From NCBI GenBank assembly GCA_016934455.1, contig JAFGSX010000539.1, positions 1 to 44,335 on the forward strand: a stretch of 44,335 nt of DNA, given 5' to 3'. This document shows positions 14,430-22,375 of this stretch, one piece after another (within the stretch, counting starts at the first letter, position 1; every line of letters starts with the position of its first letter). The stretch comes from Deltaproteobacteria bacterium (GTDB lineage Bacteria; Myxococcota; JACRCW01; JAFGSX01). The notes under the pieces are model-generated. The model worked only from the letters and a program-made list of their open reading frames with translations. It was not told the origin of the DNA and did not search any database. A program made the position numbers and the translations under genes.

Positions 14430-15731
14430 ATGTTGACTTATGCCGACGGAGTCCATCTCAACCTCGAGCTGCACCGCGAGCCCAGCCTGCTCGCCCGCAT
14501 CGGCGCTTTCGGCAAGCTGCACGTCGAGCCCCAGCACCGCGGCCTGCTGCTGGGCCTGCTGTTTGGCCTCGACCGCGAGCGGGCCAGCGACCCGCTGCTC
14601 AGGCTGCTGCGCCGGCGCGGGTTGATCGCGGACAAGGACAGCCTCGACGATCCGGTGCTCGAGCAGCGGCTGGACGAGATCGGGTTTCACTGGCGCTGGC
14701 AGCGGCCGGCGGGCAAGCCCGGCGCGCTGTTCGATCGGCTGTACGCGGCGACCCGGCGCGCGCATGCCCGGCGCAAGGTGTTCGTCAAGGAGTTTGGCCA
14801 GACCCCGGCGCTGCCCGAGACCGTGGTGCGGCGCGCGCTGCTGCTCGGACCGGGCCGGCAGCGGGTGCTGTGCGTCGGCGATGACGACCTGGTCAGCATC
14901 CCGCTCGCCCTGCTCGGCCATCGGGTCACGGTCTACGATATCGACGACCTGGTGCTATTGCCGTTTTTGCGTCGGATCGCGCGCGACTGGAAGCTGTCGA
15001 TCCGGGTCGAGCGCCGCGACCTGATGGAGCCGCAGCGGGGTGCGCCCCCCAGACGCTTCGACGCCCTGTTCACCGACCCGATGTCGACGCGCGAGTGCTT
15101 CGATCTGTTCCTGTCGCGCGGCCTGGCCTGGCTTAAGGAGGGCGGCCGCGGCCACTGCTGCGTGCACCCGCTGGCGCTGGAGACCTTTGGCGCGGTGCAG
15201 CAGCAGATGCGGTTCGACATCGTCGAGCGGCACCACGAGTTCAACCACTACTACGAGGAGGGGTTCTGGGAGAACTACTACCGCTCGGACCTGCTGGTGC
15301 TCGAGAAGAGCGCGGCGACCCGGCCCCGCTTTGCCCTCGGCGACGACGCCCACGTCGATATCTTCGCCGGCGAGCTCAACACCCGCCACCACGCCTGCTG
15401 CGACATCCGCGCCTTCGACCCGCACCACTTCGACCGGCCGCACGTCGAGGCGGCGATCGCGGCGCTCCGGTGCTGCGGCCTGTTCGACGTGGTCGCCGAG
15501 CAGAGCCATGCCGAGGCCGCGTCGCTGAGCTGGATCGCCGCGCTGCGGGGGGGCGGCTACCTCGGCCTGACCGCCTTTTTCGACGAGCAGCTCGTCGCCT
15601 ACGACCTGTTCCCGTTTCAACCCAGGCGCGACCTGATGATCCGCGAGATCATACGGCGCGAGATCCCGCAGTCGTTCTGCGTGTTGGTCTACCGCGTGGC
15701 CAAGCCGGCGCGCAGCGTGGTCAGCGCCTGA
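14430..15731 (+). CDS. bpsA: Branched-chain polyamine synthase (BpsA)-like aminopropyltransferase with an extra C-terminal domain
   Basis: The 433-residue protein contains, from about residue 145, the BpsA core: VLCVGDDDLVSIPLALLGH (dcSAM-binding GDDD), VYDIDDLVLLPFLRR, FDALFTDPMSTRECFDLFLS and RGLAWLKEGGRGHCCVH. BpsA enzymes add aminopropyl groups to spermidine to make branched polyamines. The motif after TDP is normally Pro-Glu-type; here it reads MST, a departure at the active site. Residues 1-140 are helical and may replace the usual winged helix. Residues about 305-433, starting VDIFAGELNTRHHACCDI, are beyond the family's usual roughly 350 residues and loosely resemble an AdoMet decarboxylase (SpeD)-like fold without its cleavage Ser. 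The last 11 bp overlap the convergent TRAP gene. Core assignment is good; C-terminal call is tentative. Confidence 0.72.
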   Translation: MLTYADGVHLNLELHREPSLLARIGAFGKLHVEPQHRGLLLGLLFGLDRERASDPLLRLLRRRGLIADKDSLDDPVLEQRLDEIGFHWRWQRPAGKPGALFDRLYAATRRAHARRKVFVKEFGQTPALPETVVRRALLLGPGRQRVLCVGDDDLVSIPLALLGHRVTVYDIDDLVLLPFLRRIARDWKLSIRVERRDLMEPQRGAPPRRFDALFTDPMSTRECFDLFLSRGLAWLKEGGRGHCCVHPLALETFGAVQQQMRFDIVERHHEFNHYYEEGFWENYYRSDLLVLEKSAATRPRFALGDDAHVDIFAGELNTRHHACCDIRAFDPHHFDRPHVEAAIAALRCCGLFDVVAEQSHAEAASLSWIAALRGGGYLGLTAFFDEQLVAYDLFPFQPRRDLMIREIIRREIPQSFCVLVYRVAKPARSVVSA

Positions 15732-17628
15732 TCAGTTCGAGCGCGCCGGTGGTCAGCATCGGCGCGTAGGTGACCAGCAGCAGCACCGCGATGCCGATCA
15801 GCAAAAACGGCAGCGACACCCTGTACAGCCTCACCAGGGGCTGGTTGAAGCGGGTCGACGACAGGATCAGGTTGAGTCCCATCGGCGGCAGCAGGAAGCC
15901 GATCTCGAGGTTGAGCAGGAAGACGATGCCCAGGTGCAGCGGGTCGATGCCGTAGGCCAGCGCCATCGGCGCCAGCAGCGGCGCCAGGATGATGATGGCC
16001 GAGAAGATCTCGAGCACGCTGCCCAGCACCAGCAGCACCGCGTTGAGCAGCAGCAGGAACACCACCTGCGAATCGATGTGGGTCCTGGTCCACTCGATCA
16101 GCGCGTCCGGGATCTGGGCATCCACCAGGTAGCTGGTCAGCCCCATGGCGACGCCGAGCAGGATCAGCACCGCGCCGACCAGGGTGCTCGCGCGCTGCAG
16201 CGTGCCGGGAAGCTGCTCGCGCCAGTGCAGGTCCCTGAAGACGAAGCTCTGCGAGGAGATCGCAGCCACCACCGCCAGCGCGGCCGACTCGACGATGGTG
16301 GCAAAGCCGGTGACGATCGAGAACACCACGATCGCCGGGATCAGCAGCTCCCACTTGGCTGTCCACAGGGCGCGACCGAACTCGCGGCCGTCGAAGGCCT
16401 GGCGCCGGGCGCGGTCGCGCAGCCCGATCACCACCGCGTAGATGCCGACCGCCAGCAGCAGCGCGATGCCAGGCAGCAGGCCGGCCAGGTAGAGATCCTG
16501 CACGCTCGCCTTGGCCACCACCGCGTACAGGATCACCGGCAGGCTGGGCGGAAACAGCAGGCCGAGCGAGCCGGCGCAGGTCACCAGGCCGACGCTGAAG
16601 CCCTTGGGGTACTTTTCGGACAGCAGCATCGGCAGCATCAGGCCGCCCACGGCCAGGATGGTGACGCCCGAGCCGCCGGTGAATGCGGTGAAGCCGGCGC
16701 ACACCACCACCACCATCAGCGCGATTCCGCCGGGCGCCCAGCCCAGGGTCGCCCGCGCCAGCCGCGCCAGCCGCTGCGAGGCACCGCCCTCGGCCAGCAC
16801 GTAGCCGGCCGCGGTGAGCAGCGGGATCGCCGGCAGCGACGGCGACGTCACCAGGCGGTAGGTCTCGGCCGGCACCGCCGCGATGCTGACCCCGTCGCCA
16901 AAGAACAGCAGCATGGCCAGCCCGGCCATGGCCACGAACAGCGGTGCGCCCAGCAGCACGCCCAGCAGCAGGGCTACCGCGCCCGGCCAGACCAAGGCGC
17001 TGCCGTGGTCGCCCAGCAGTGCCAGCAGGCAGGTGCCGGCACCGGCGACGAGCGCGATGCCGCGGCCGGGCCAACCGCGCGAGGCGCGCCAGGCGAAGCG
17101 CAGCGCCATCAGGACCAGCGTGACCGGCATGATCAGCTCGAACCACCACTCGGGCGGCCCGTACGCGAAGGCGTTGCCGGTCGCGGTCGCATCGGCCTTG
17201 ACCAGGGTCAGCGAGGCCTGGGCGAGCAGGATACAGACGCCGGTGCTCAGCGCGCCGACGTAGACCTGCGCGGCGTTGCGCCAGCGGCCGACGGCCAGGA
17301 ACTCGCCGGTGGCCAGCGCCAGGTGCTTGCCCGAGCCGGCCGCGAGCAGCGCTCCCAAAAAGCCGATCCACAGCGTCAGGTGCTGGGTCAGCACGATCGA
17401 GTCCGGCACCCCCCGGCCCAGGGTGCGGCGGATGACGCTCTCGAGCGTCGGCAGCAGGGTCATCAGCAGCAGCACGGCAATGGCGAACCAGCGCTCGACG
17501 CTGGCCATCAGCGAGCCGGTGGCGCGCATGGTGCGGATGGTGGCCTGCACCGCAAACGGCGACTGGTCCGGCGTCGAAGGCGGCGCGCGTCCAGCCTGCT
17601 GCTGCGGTGAGCCGTTGGCTTCGGTCAT
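15721..17628 (-). CDS. TRAP transporter fused DctQ-DctM permease
   Basis: The 635-residue membrane protein has two parts. Residues about 40-195 (WFAIAVLLLMTLLPTLESVI, LTLWIGFLGALLAAG and two further hydrophobic segments) are the four-helix small DctQ subunit. Residues about 205-635 are the 12-helix DctM large subunit with the hallmark GFTAFTGGSGVTILAVGGLM, SLGLLFPPSLPVILYAVV and FLLPPMGLNLILSS. TRAP systems import carboxylates or similar solutes with a sodium gradient. It starts with ATG 17628 overlapping the TGA of the DctP gene (ATGA), so subunits are co-translated. Together with DctP and TatT upstream it makes a complete three-gene operon. The N-terminal 35 residues are Gln/Pro-rich and probably cytoplasmic. 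Substrate unknown. Confidence 0.92.
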   Translation of the reverse strand: MTEANGSPQQQAGRAPPSTPDQSPFAVQATIRTMRATGSLMASVERWFAIAVLLLMTLLPTLESVIRRTLGRGVPDSIVLTQHLTLWIGFLGALLAAGSGKHLALATGEFLAVGRWRNAAQVYVGALSTGVCILLAQASLTLVKADATATGNAFAYGPPEWWFELIMPVTLVLMALRFAWRASRGWPGRGIALVAGAGTCLLALLGDHGSALVWPGAVALLLGVLLGAPLFVAMAGLAMLLFFGDGVSIAAVPAETYRLVTSPSLPAIPLLTAAGYVLAEGGASQRLARLARATLGWAPGGIALMVVVVCAGFTAFTGGSGVTILAVGGLMLPMLLSEKYPKGFSVGLVTCAGSLGLLFPPSLPVILYAVVAKASVQDLYLAGLLPGIALLLAVGIYAVVIGLRDRARRQAFDGREFGRALWTAKWELLIPAIVVFSIVTGFATIVESAALAVVAAISSQSFVFRDLHWREQLPGTLQRASTLVGAVLILLGVAMGLTSYLVDAQIPDALIEWTRTHIDSQVVFLLLLNAVLLVLGSVLEIFSAIIILAPLLAPMALAYGIDPLHLGIVFLLNLEIGFLLPPMGLNLILSSTRFNQPLVRLYRVSLPFLLIGIAVLLLVTYAPMLTTGALELIRR

Positions 17629-18644
17629 GGACCCGGCTTGCTGGCCGGGGCGCGCGCTGCGTCCCGCAGCATGATCACGCGATCGATCAGCGCGGCGTCG
17701 ATCGACCTGCCGCGCACGAGCTGCTGCGCCCGCAGCGCCTCGGCTCGCCACAGCTCGCGCTGCGCGTCGTCGAGCCGGTGCACGACCAGCCCGTTCTTGA
17801 CCATGGCGGCGACGGCGTCGGCGGTCTGCGTCCGCACCTCGGCGCGCAGTCGCGCCCCGATCTCGGCGCAGGCAGCCTTGATCTGCGGCCGGCAGGAGTC
17901 AGGGATCGCGTCCCACGCCTTTTTCGAGATCACGATGGCGCCGATCACCGGCGCCCAGTTGACCTCGAGCATGTGCGGCGCCTGCCGATACGCCTGCACC
18001 GACAACGCCACCATCGGCGTCGCCGGCACCGCATCGATCATGCCGGTCTGCAGCGACGGGATCATGTCGACCGACGACAGCACCACCGGGCTGAAGCCGA
18101 TCTGCTGGAACACCTCGACCGCACCCGGGTCGTTGGCCCACATCCAGATCTTGGTCCCCTTGAAGTCGGCGGGCGTCCGCGCTGGCTTTTTGCTGAAGAC
18201 CTGCAGCCAGCCCGCGTCGCCCCAGGCCAGCACCGCGAAGCCGGCCTCGGCGAGCCGCCGCTCGAGCTCGGGCTCGAGCGCGCTGCGCACCCGGTCCAGC
18301 TCGGCGAAGCTGTCGAACAGCATGGGTAGCTGCAGCGCCATCGGCGCCGGCGAGATCAGGGACAGCCCGGTCGACGTCAGCACCGCGCCCTGAAGCTGGT
18401 TGACCCTGATCTTGCGCAGGATGGTCGGCTCGTCGCCGACCGTGCCCGGGTAGACCCGCAGCTCGACCTGGCCCGAGCTGTGGCGGTGGAAGGCCTCGGC
18501 CATCTCGTCCATGGCCTTGGCCCAGGCCGATCCGCGCGGCGCCACGGTGCCGACCTTGATCACCTGGGCCGCCTGCGCCGCGCCCGCGGTCAGCAGCGCG
18601 GCCAGCAGCACCATCGGCGTCGTCGCGGGGTGCATCGTCTTCAT
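17625..18644 (-). CDS. dctP: TRAP transporter solute-binding protein, DctP family
   Basis: The 339-residue protein begins with a signal peptide (MKTMHPATTPMVLLAALLTAGAAQA) and then VIKVGTVAPRGSAWAKAMDE, the standard DctP opening. Further DctP blocks are GQVELRVYPGTVGDEPTIL, GWLQVFSKKPARTPADFKG, KIWMWANDPGAVEVFQQIG, SLQTGMIDAVPATPM and VISKKAWDAIP. The Arg that normally contacts a substrate carboxylate lies in or near the KIWMWAND/RTPADF region but does not match the canonical 'K(I/L)R' exactly, so the ligand may not be a simple dicarboxylate. It is a periplasmic receptor for the fused DctQM downstream and is preceded by a TatT gene, an arrangement seen in TatPT-type systems. Confidence 0.92.
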   Translation of the reverse strand: MKTMHPATTPMVLLAALLTAGAAQAAQVIKVGTVAPRGSAWAKAMDEMAEAFHRHSSGQVELRVYPGTVGDEPTILRKIRVNQLQGAVLTSTGLSLISPAPMALQLPMLFDSFAELDRVRSALEPELERRLAEAGFAVLAWGDAGWLQVFSKKPARTPADFKGTKIWMWANDPGAVEVFQQIGFSPVVLSSVDMIPSLQTGMIDAVPATPMVALSVQAYRQAPHMLEVNWAPVIGAIVISKKAWDAIPDSCRPQIKAACAEIGARLRAEVRTQTADAVAAMVKNGLVVHRLDDAQRELWRAEALRAQQLVRGRSIDAALIDRVIMLRDAARAPASKPGP

Positions 18645-18700
18645 GCCATCGATCCCGGGCGCAGCATGGACAGACTGCAGGTTAGCGCGTTTACCTCGAT

Positions 18701-18723
18701 CTCATCCACAAGGAATGGACGAG
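18701..18723. other. 8-bp hairpin between tatT-like and dctP genes
   Basis: CTCATCCA (18701-18708) pairs with TGGACGAG (18716-18723) with one G-U pair around a 7-nt loop. It sits in the 101-bp gap between the TatT and DctP genes, where hairpins often set differential message stability within transporter operons. No T-run follows on either strand, so it is not a clear terminator. Confidence 0.35.
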
Positions 18724-18745
18724 GCAGCGGCGCATCCGATTCACG

Positions 18746-19645
18746 CTACAGGATCAGGCCATCGACGTGGTCGCGCAGCCAGCGCGCGCGCTCCTGCGCG
18801 ATCAGGTTGGCCAGCCGGTATCTCGGCTCGGCGTCGGGGTCGATCGCCAGCGCCCGCTCGATCAGCCGGTCGAACAGCGGCCGGTCCTGCTGCTTGATCG
18901 CGACCGCCTCGCAGAACGCCACGAACACCGACGCCTTCTGGCCGCGGGTGAGATCGCGCGCCCGCTCGAAGTGCTCGCGCGCCCGCTGCGGCGAGCCGCC
19001 CAACGCATCGGAACGGCCCTCGTAGCTGATGAAGAACTCGTGCAGCGCCCCCTCGTTCCAGTCCGGGTCGAGCTCGAGCGCGCGCTTCATCAGCGCCTCG
19101 GCCTTGGGCAGCTCGGCCACCAGCCGCATGTCGCTGGCCGAGATGGCGATCGCGGCCGCCAGCGGGGCGCCGGTCCAGTAGATGGCGTCGACCTCGTCCC
19201 GGCCCAGCGCCGCCACCGCGGTCGCGGGATCGGTCTCCCACTTCTTGATGAATCCCGGGTGCGCCAGCTCGAGCGCCTGCAGGCCGTAGCGGTGGCCGCG
19301 CAGGTGCAGCTTCTTGGTGCGCAGCTCGATCGCGTTGGCCACCTTGAGCTCGGCGTCGGTGGCGCGCGGCGCCACGAAACCCTGCGCGTACTGGGTGAAA
19401 CCGGCGGCCAGCGCCACGCACAGGCCGCGGTGCTCGGGCGCCTCCCGGTGCAGCGCCTCCATCACCTTGAGCCCGAACGGCAGCGCCTCGGCCACCAGCT
19501 CGGGGTCGTCGTCGCTGGCGAACAGGCTGCCGCCCATGCCTCCGCCGACGAGCGCGTCGGCGGCGCTGTCGACGACGAACTGGCGGATGCAGCCCGCGGC
19601 GGCGGCGAGGACGAACAACAGCACAACGCGCAGAGAAGCCGTCAT
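18746..19645 (-). CDS. TRAP transporter TatT component family lipoprotein
   Basis: The 299-residue protein starts with a lipoprotein signal (MTASLRVVLLFVLAAAAGC, lipidated Cys 19). The body is all-helical with TPR-like pairs. LPFGLKVMEALHREAPEHRG and AAGFTQYAQGFV, then AHPGFIKKW and YWTGAPLAAAIAIS, are the characteristic blocks of the TatT family (TRAP-associated lipoprotein first described in Treponema, where it forms a trimer with a solute-binding partner TatP). It is the first gene of the TRAP operon, followed by DctP and DctQM. It probably tethers or channels hydrophobic ligand to the DctP-type receptor in the periplasm; that role is known for the family and not shown here. Confidence 0.88.
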   Translation of the reverse strand: MTASLRVVLLFVLAAAAGCIRQFVVDSAADALVGGGMGGSLFASDDDPELVAEALPFGLKVMEALHREAPEHRGLCVALAAGFTQYAQGFVAPRATDAELKVANAIELRTKKLHLRGHRYGLQALELAHPGFIKKWETDPATAVAALGRDEVDAIYWTGAPLAAAIAISASDMRLVAELPKAEALMKRALELDPDWNEGALHEFFISYEGRSDALGGSPQRAREHFERARDLTRGQKASVFVAFCEAVAIKQQDRPLFDRLIERALAIDPDAEPRYRLANLIAQERARWLRDHVDGLIL

Positions 19646-19695
19646 CAGGATCGGGTATATCCCGTTCCACGGGAGCGTGCCATAGTGTGACCCGC

Positions 19696-19702
19696 GAGGA
19701 GG
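19696..19702 (+). promoter_or_regulatory. Strong ribosome binding site GAGGAGG selecting ATG 19708
   Basis: GAGGAGG at 19696-19702 is 5 nt before ATG 19708. A start 21 bp earlier (19687) would put this site inside the gene, so the ATG is preferred. Confidence 0.7.
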
Positions 19703-19707
19703 ACTAC

Positions 19708-20304
19708 ATGGCCCGCTACATCGACACCCTCAAGCGAGTAGTCGAGGGCGATTACACCGGCGCCACCGACCAGGAGAAAGACCAGGCCGTGGCCGAGGTG
19801 AAGAAGGTCGGCAGCGCGGCCGCGGCCGCGGTCGCGATCCAGCCCTTTCCGCTGATCGACGTGGCACTGGTGTCGCCGATCCAGATCCTGATGGTGCAGG
19901 GGATCGCGCGCGTGCGCGGCTTCAAGCTCGACCGCCGCGCGGTGATGGAGATCCTGAGCACCTTTGGCGCCAGCATCCTGGCGCAAAACGCGATCCTCGC
20001 CGCCGCCAAGTTCGTGCCGTTTGCCGGTTGGCTGGTCTCGATCTCGATGGCGTATGCGCTGACCTATGCGCTGGCCGAGGTGGCGGACTACTACTTTCGC
20101 TCCGGCCGCGGCGTCAGCGCTGACGAGCTGAAGCAGATGTTCGACCGCATCTACAGGCAAAAGCGCGCCGAGAAGGAGGCGCAGCACAAGGAAAACGCCA
20201 CGCTCAAGGACAAGCTCAAGCAGTTGAAGGATGCGTTCAGGTCGGGGCTGCTCACCGAGGAGCAGTACGAGAAGAAGAAGGAGGACCTGCTCGCCTCGTT
20301 CTAG
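19708..20304 (+). CDS. DUF697-like membrane-associated protein with C-terminal SHOCT-like motif
   Basis: The 198-residue product opens MARYIDTLKRVVEGD. Residues about 35-130 contain two hydrophobic hairpins (AAAAAVAIQPFPLIDVALVS, ILMVQGIARVRGF, ILSTFGASILAQNAILAAAK, VPFAGWLVSISMAYALTYAL) in the order of the DUF697 domain found C-terminal to small GTPases (YcjF-like). Here no GTPase is attached or adjacent. Residues about 130-175 are a charged helix, and the last 30 residues (LKQLKDAFRSGLLTEEQYEK) match the SHOCT short C-terminal pattern, often an oligomerisation or interaction tag. Function unknown. It is divergent from the TRAP operon, and its TAG stop shares the palindrome CTAG with the stop of the convergent lipoprotein gene. 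Confidence 0.72.
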   Translation: MARYIDTLKRVVEGDYTGATDQEKDQAVAEVKKVGSAAAAAVAIQPFPLIDVALVSPIQILMVQGIARVRGFKLDRRAVMEILSTFGASILAQNAILAAAKFVPFAGWLVSISMAYALTYALAEVADYYFRSGRGVSADELKQMFDRIYRQKRAEKEAQHKENATLKDKLKQLKDAFRSGLLTEEQYEKKKEDLLASF

Positions 20305-20783
20305 CCCGCCGCGTCCTCCGCGGTGCGTTCCGCGCCCGGACGGTCCTCGCCAGGGCGATCGCGTGCGCCGCCGTCCGGCCAGCCGGTGCAGATCCAGGCG
20401 GTGCCGCAGTACAGCGGCTCGCGGCAGGGCCAGGTGCGGCAGCTCTGGCCCGGTCCGGCCAGGCACCAGTAGCCGCCCGCCCCCGCCCCGCACTGGTAGC
20501 CGATCGCCGTGCAATCGACGCTCTGCACCGCGTCGTCCTCGCACCAGGTGAGCACGCCGGCGTCGTCGCAGTTGCCGGCGCTGGTGACGTCGCCGCAGCC
20601 GGACCCGGCGTCGCGCCGCGGAAAATGGACGTCGTAGCCGACGCTGCGGTCCTGGCCTGTCGCGCGATCGCCGACGCCGGCGTCCGAGGCGGCGCCCGCG
20701 TCGGCGGCCGGCTGTGGATCCGTGCAGGCGAGCAGGGCCAGCGCTCCGAGCAAGGCGGGCGGCGCGAGGTGGGCTATTCTCAT
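20301..20783 (-). CDS. Cys-rich lipoprotein, function unknown
   Basis: A 160-residue protein with lipoprotein signal MRIAHLAPPALLGALALLAC and lipidation Cys at about residue 20. It is followed by an Ala/Asp-rich spacer and then a compact Cys-rich region (GSGCGDVTSAGNC, WCEDDAVQSVDC, YQCGAGAGGYWCLA, QSCRTWPCREPLYCG, WICTGWPDGG). Spacing suggests five or six disulfides in a small surface domain, a type often seen as repeated 'C..G..C' units in myxobacterial lipoproteins. The C-terminal tail is charged. Its stop codon overlaps that of the convergent DUF697-like gene, and its start lies about 20 bp from the divergent radical SAM gene. No functional prediction is possible. Confidence 0.75.
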   Translation of the reverse strand: MRIAHLAPPALLGALALLACTDPQPAADAGAASDAGVGDRATGQDRSVGYDVHFPRRDAGSGCGDVTSAGNCDDAGVLTWCEDDAVQSVDCTAIGYQCGAGAGGYWCLAGPGQSCRTWPCREPLYCGTAWICTGWPDGGARDRPGEDRPGAERTAEDAAG

Positions 20784-20803
20784 CGCGGCGATCTCCCGAA
20801 CCG

Positions 20804-21805
20804 ATGATATCTGTTGCGCCGCGGGGTGTGCCAGTGGAAGCGAGCTACCTGCGTCTGTACCGGAGCGGCGAGCTGCAGCAGCGCGTGGAGCAGGCGCGCG
20901 CCCTGCTGACGCCGTGCCGGGTCTGCCCGCGGCGCTGCGGCGTCGACCGGCTGGCCGGAGAACCGGGGATCTGCGGCACCGGCGCCGCCGCCCTGGTCGC
21001 CAGCCTGCATCCCCACTTCGGCGAGGAGGCGCCGCTGGTCGGCCAGCGCGGCTCGGGCACGATCTTCTTCGGCTCCTGCAACCTGCTGTGCTGCTTCTGC
21101 CAGAACCACGACATCAGCCACCGGCCGCCACTGGCCGGGGCACGCCACGGCCTGCTCGACGACGGCGTGATCGAGGCCGCGCCCGGCCAGATCGCGGCCA
21201 TGATGCTCGAGCTGGCAGCCCGTGGCTGCCACAACATCAACCTGGTCACGCCTTCGCACGTGGTGCCGCAGTGGCTGGCCGCGCTGCCGCTGGCGATCGC
21301 GGCCGGGCTGCGGTTGCCGCTGGTCTACAACTCGGGCGGCTACGACGCGCTCGAGACGCTGCGGCTGCTCGACGGCGTGGTCGACATCTACATGCCGGAC
21401 TTCAAGTTCTGGGACGACGCCTGGGCGCGGCGGTTGTGCGGCGTCGACGATTACCGGGCGGTCGCCTGCGCGGCGCTGCGCGAAATGCAGCGCCAGGTGG
21501 GCGACCTGGCGATCGACGCCGACGGCGTGGCCCGGCGCGGGCTGCTGGTGCGCCACCTGGTCATGCCCAACGACGTCGCGGGCACGGCCGGGGTCATGCG
21601 CTTTTTGGCCGAGCAGATCTCGCCGCACATCTACGTCAACGTGATGGATCAGTACCGACCGTGCGGGAGCGCGCGGCGCGAACCGGGCATCGACCGCGCC
21701 ATCACCGGCGCCGAGTACCGGGCGGCGCTCGACGCAGCGCTGCGGGCCGGGCTGCAGCGGCTGGACGACCGGGTGCGGCCGCGCCGGCTGCCGATCCCGT
21801 GGTAG
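20804..21805 (+). CDS. Radical SAM protein, PflX / pyruvate formate-lyase activase-like (COG1313 type)
   Basis: The product is about 333 residues from ATG 20804; GTG codons at 20828 and 20834 are alternatives, and no clear ribosome binding site decides. The N-terminus has the zinc- or cluster-like block LTPCRVCPRRCGVDRLAGEP then GICGTG, and the radical SAM motif is in FFGSCNLLCCFCQNHDIS (CX3CX2C). VYNSGGYDALETLRLLDG and DIYMPDFKFWDD are the typical downstream barrel strands of the PflX/AmmeMemoRadiSam group. These enzymes make a 5'-deoxyadenosyl radical; the substrate of PflX proteins is not known. A GNAT acetyltransferase follows after 9 bp, which could be its partner. Confidence 0.88.
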   Translation: MISVAPRGVPVEASYLRLYRSGELQQRVEQARALLTPCRVCPRRCGVDRLAGEPGICGTGAAALVASLHPHFGEEAPLVGQRGSGTIFFGSCNLLCCFCQNHDISHRPPLAGARHGLLDDGVIEAAPGQIAAMMLELAARGCHNINLVTPSHVVPQWLAALPLAIAAGLRLPLVYNSGGYDALETLRLLDGVVDIYMPDFKFWDDAWARRLCGVDDYRAVACAALREMQRQVGDLAIDADGVARRGLLVRHLVMPNDVAGTAGVMRFLAEQISPHIYVNVMDQYRPCGSARREPGIDRAITGAEYRAALDAALRAGLQRLDDRVRPRRLPIPW

Positions 21806-21814
21806 AGTCGGCGC

Positions 21815-22357
21815 ATGACAGACCGGAAGAGCTTTCCCGGGGTGCGGTTGCGGCCGGTGGCCGAGAGCGACTACGAGATGCTCGAGCGCTGGTGCGCGCA
21901 GTCCGACGTTTTTCAGTTTCTGGAGTACCCGGAGCCGCCCAACCGGTACGAGATCAAGAAGGCGGTGCTGGCCAAGAACGTCGAGATCCTGATCATCGAT
22001 CTCGACGACGGCACACCGGTCGGTTTTTTCCTGCTCTATTTTCGCGGGCTGGTGCGCCATCGCTCGCGCGAGTTCGACATCGCCATCCCCGAGATCCACC
22101 GGCGGCAGAGCGGCCTGGCCCAGGCGGCGATCCTGGAGTTCGAGCGCTGGGCGTTCGAGGTCGAGAAGTACAGCAAGCTGTGGGCGGTGATCTTCGCCGA
22201 CAACGCGCCCTGCATCGCGCTGGTTCACGCCTGTCACTGGCCGCTATCGCCGGTGCAGGAGAAGGCGATCAACTACCGCGGACGGCCGCGCGACGTCGTC
22301 ATGACGCACATGACGCCCGAGCTCCTGATCGAGACCCGCAAGCGGCGGGGGTTCTGA
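21815..22357 (+). CDS. GNAT-family N-acetyltransferase
   Basis: The 180-residue protein begins VRLRPVAESDYEMLERW, the usual GNAT opening strand and helix. It has the central EILIIDLDDGTPVGFFLLYF beta-hairpin and the acetyl-CoA binding helix region around FDIAIPEIHRRQSGLAQAAI, where the common Q/RxxGxG/A loop reads RRQSGLAQ. The following FERWAFEVEKYSKLWAVIFADNAPC is the conserved strand and 'N..a..l' helix. It most resembles RimJ/RimL-like acetyltransferases. Substrate is unknown. It follows the radical SAM gene by 9 bp. A structured repeat begins 19 bp after its stop codon. Confidence 0.85.
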   Translation: MTDRKSFPGVRLRPVAESDYEMLERWCAQSDVFQFLEYPEPPNRYEIKKAVLAKNVEILIIDLDDGTPVGFFLLYFRGLVRHRSREFDIAIPEIHRRQSGLAQAAILEFERWAFEVEKYSKLWAVIFADNAPCIALVHACHWPLSPVQEKAINYRGRPRDVVMTHMTPELLIETRKRRGF

Positions 22358-22375
22358 CCCCGCAGCTCGCTTGAA

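Noticed and set aside
15934-17610. Long plus-strand frame (about 558 codons) opposite the TRAP permease
   Set aside because: The product is low-complexity Gln/Arg/Asp sequence, the mirror image of hydrophobic transmembrane codons, with no start context.
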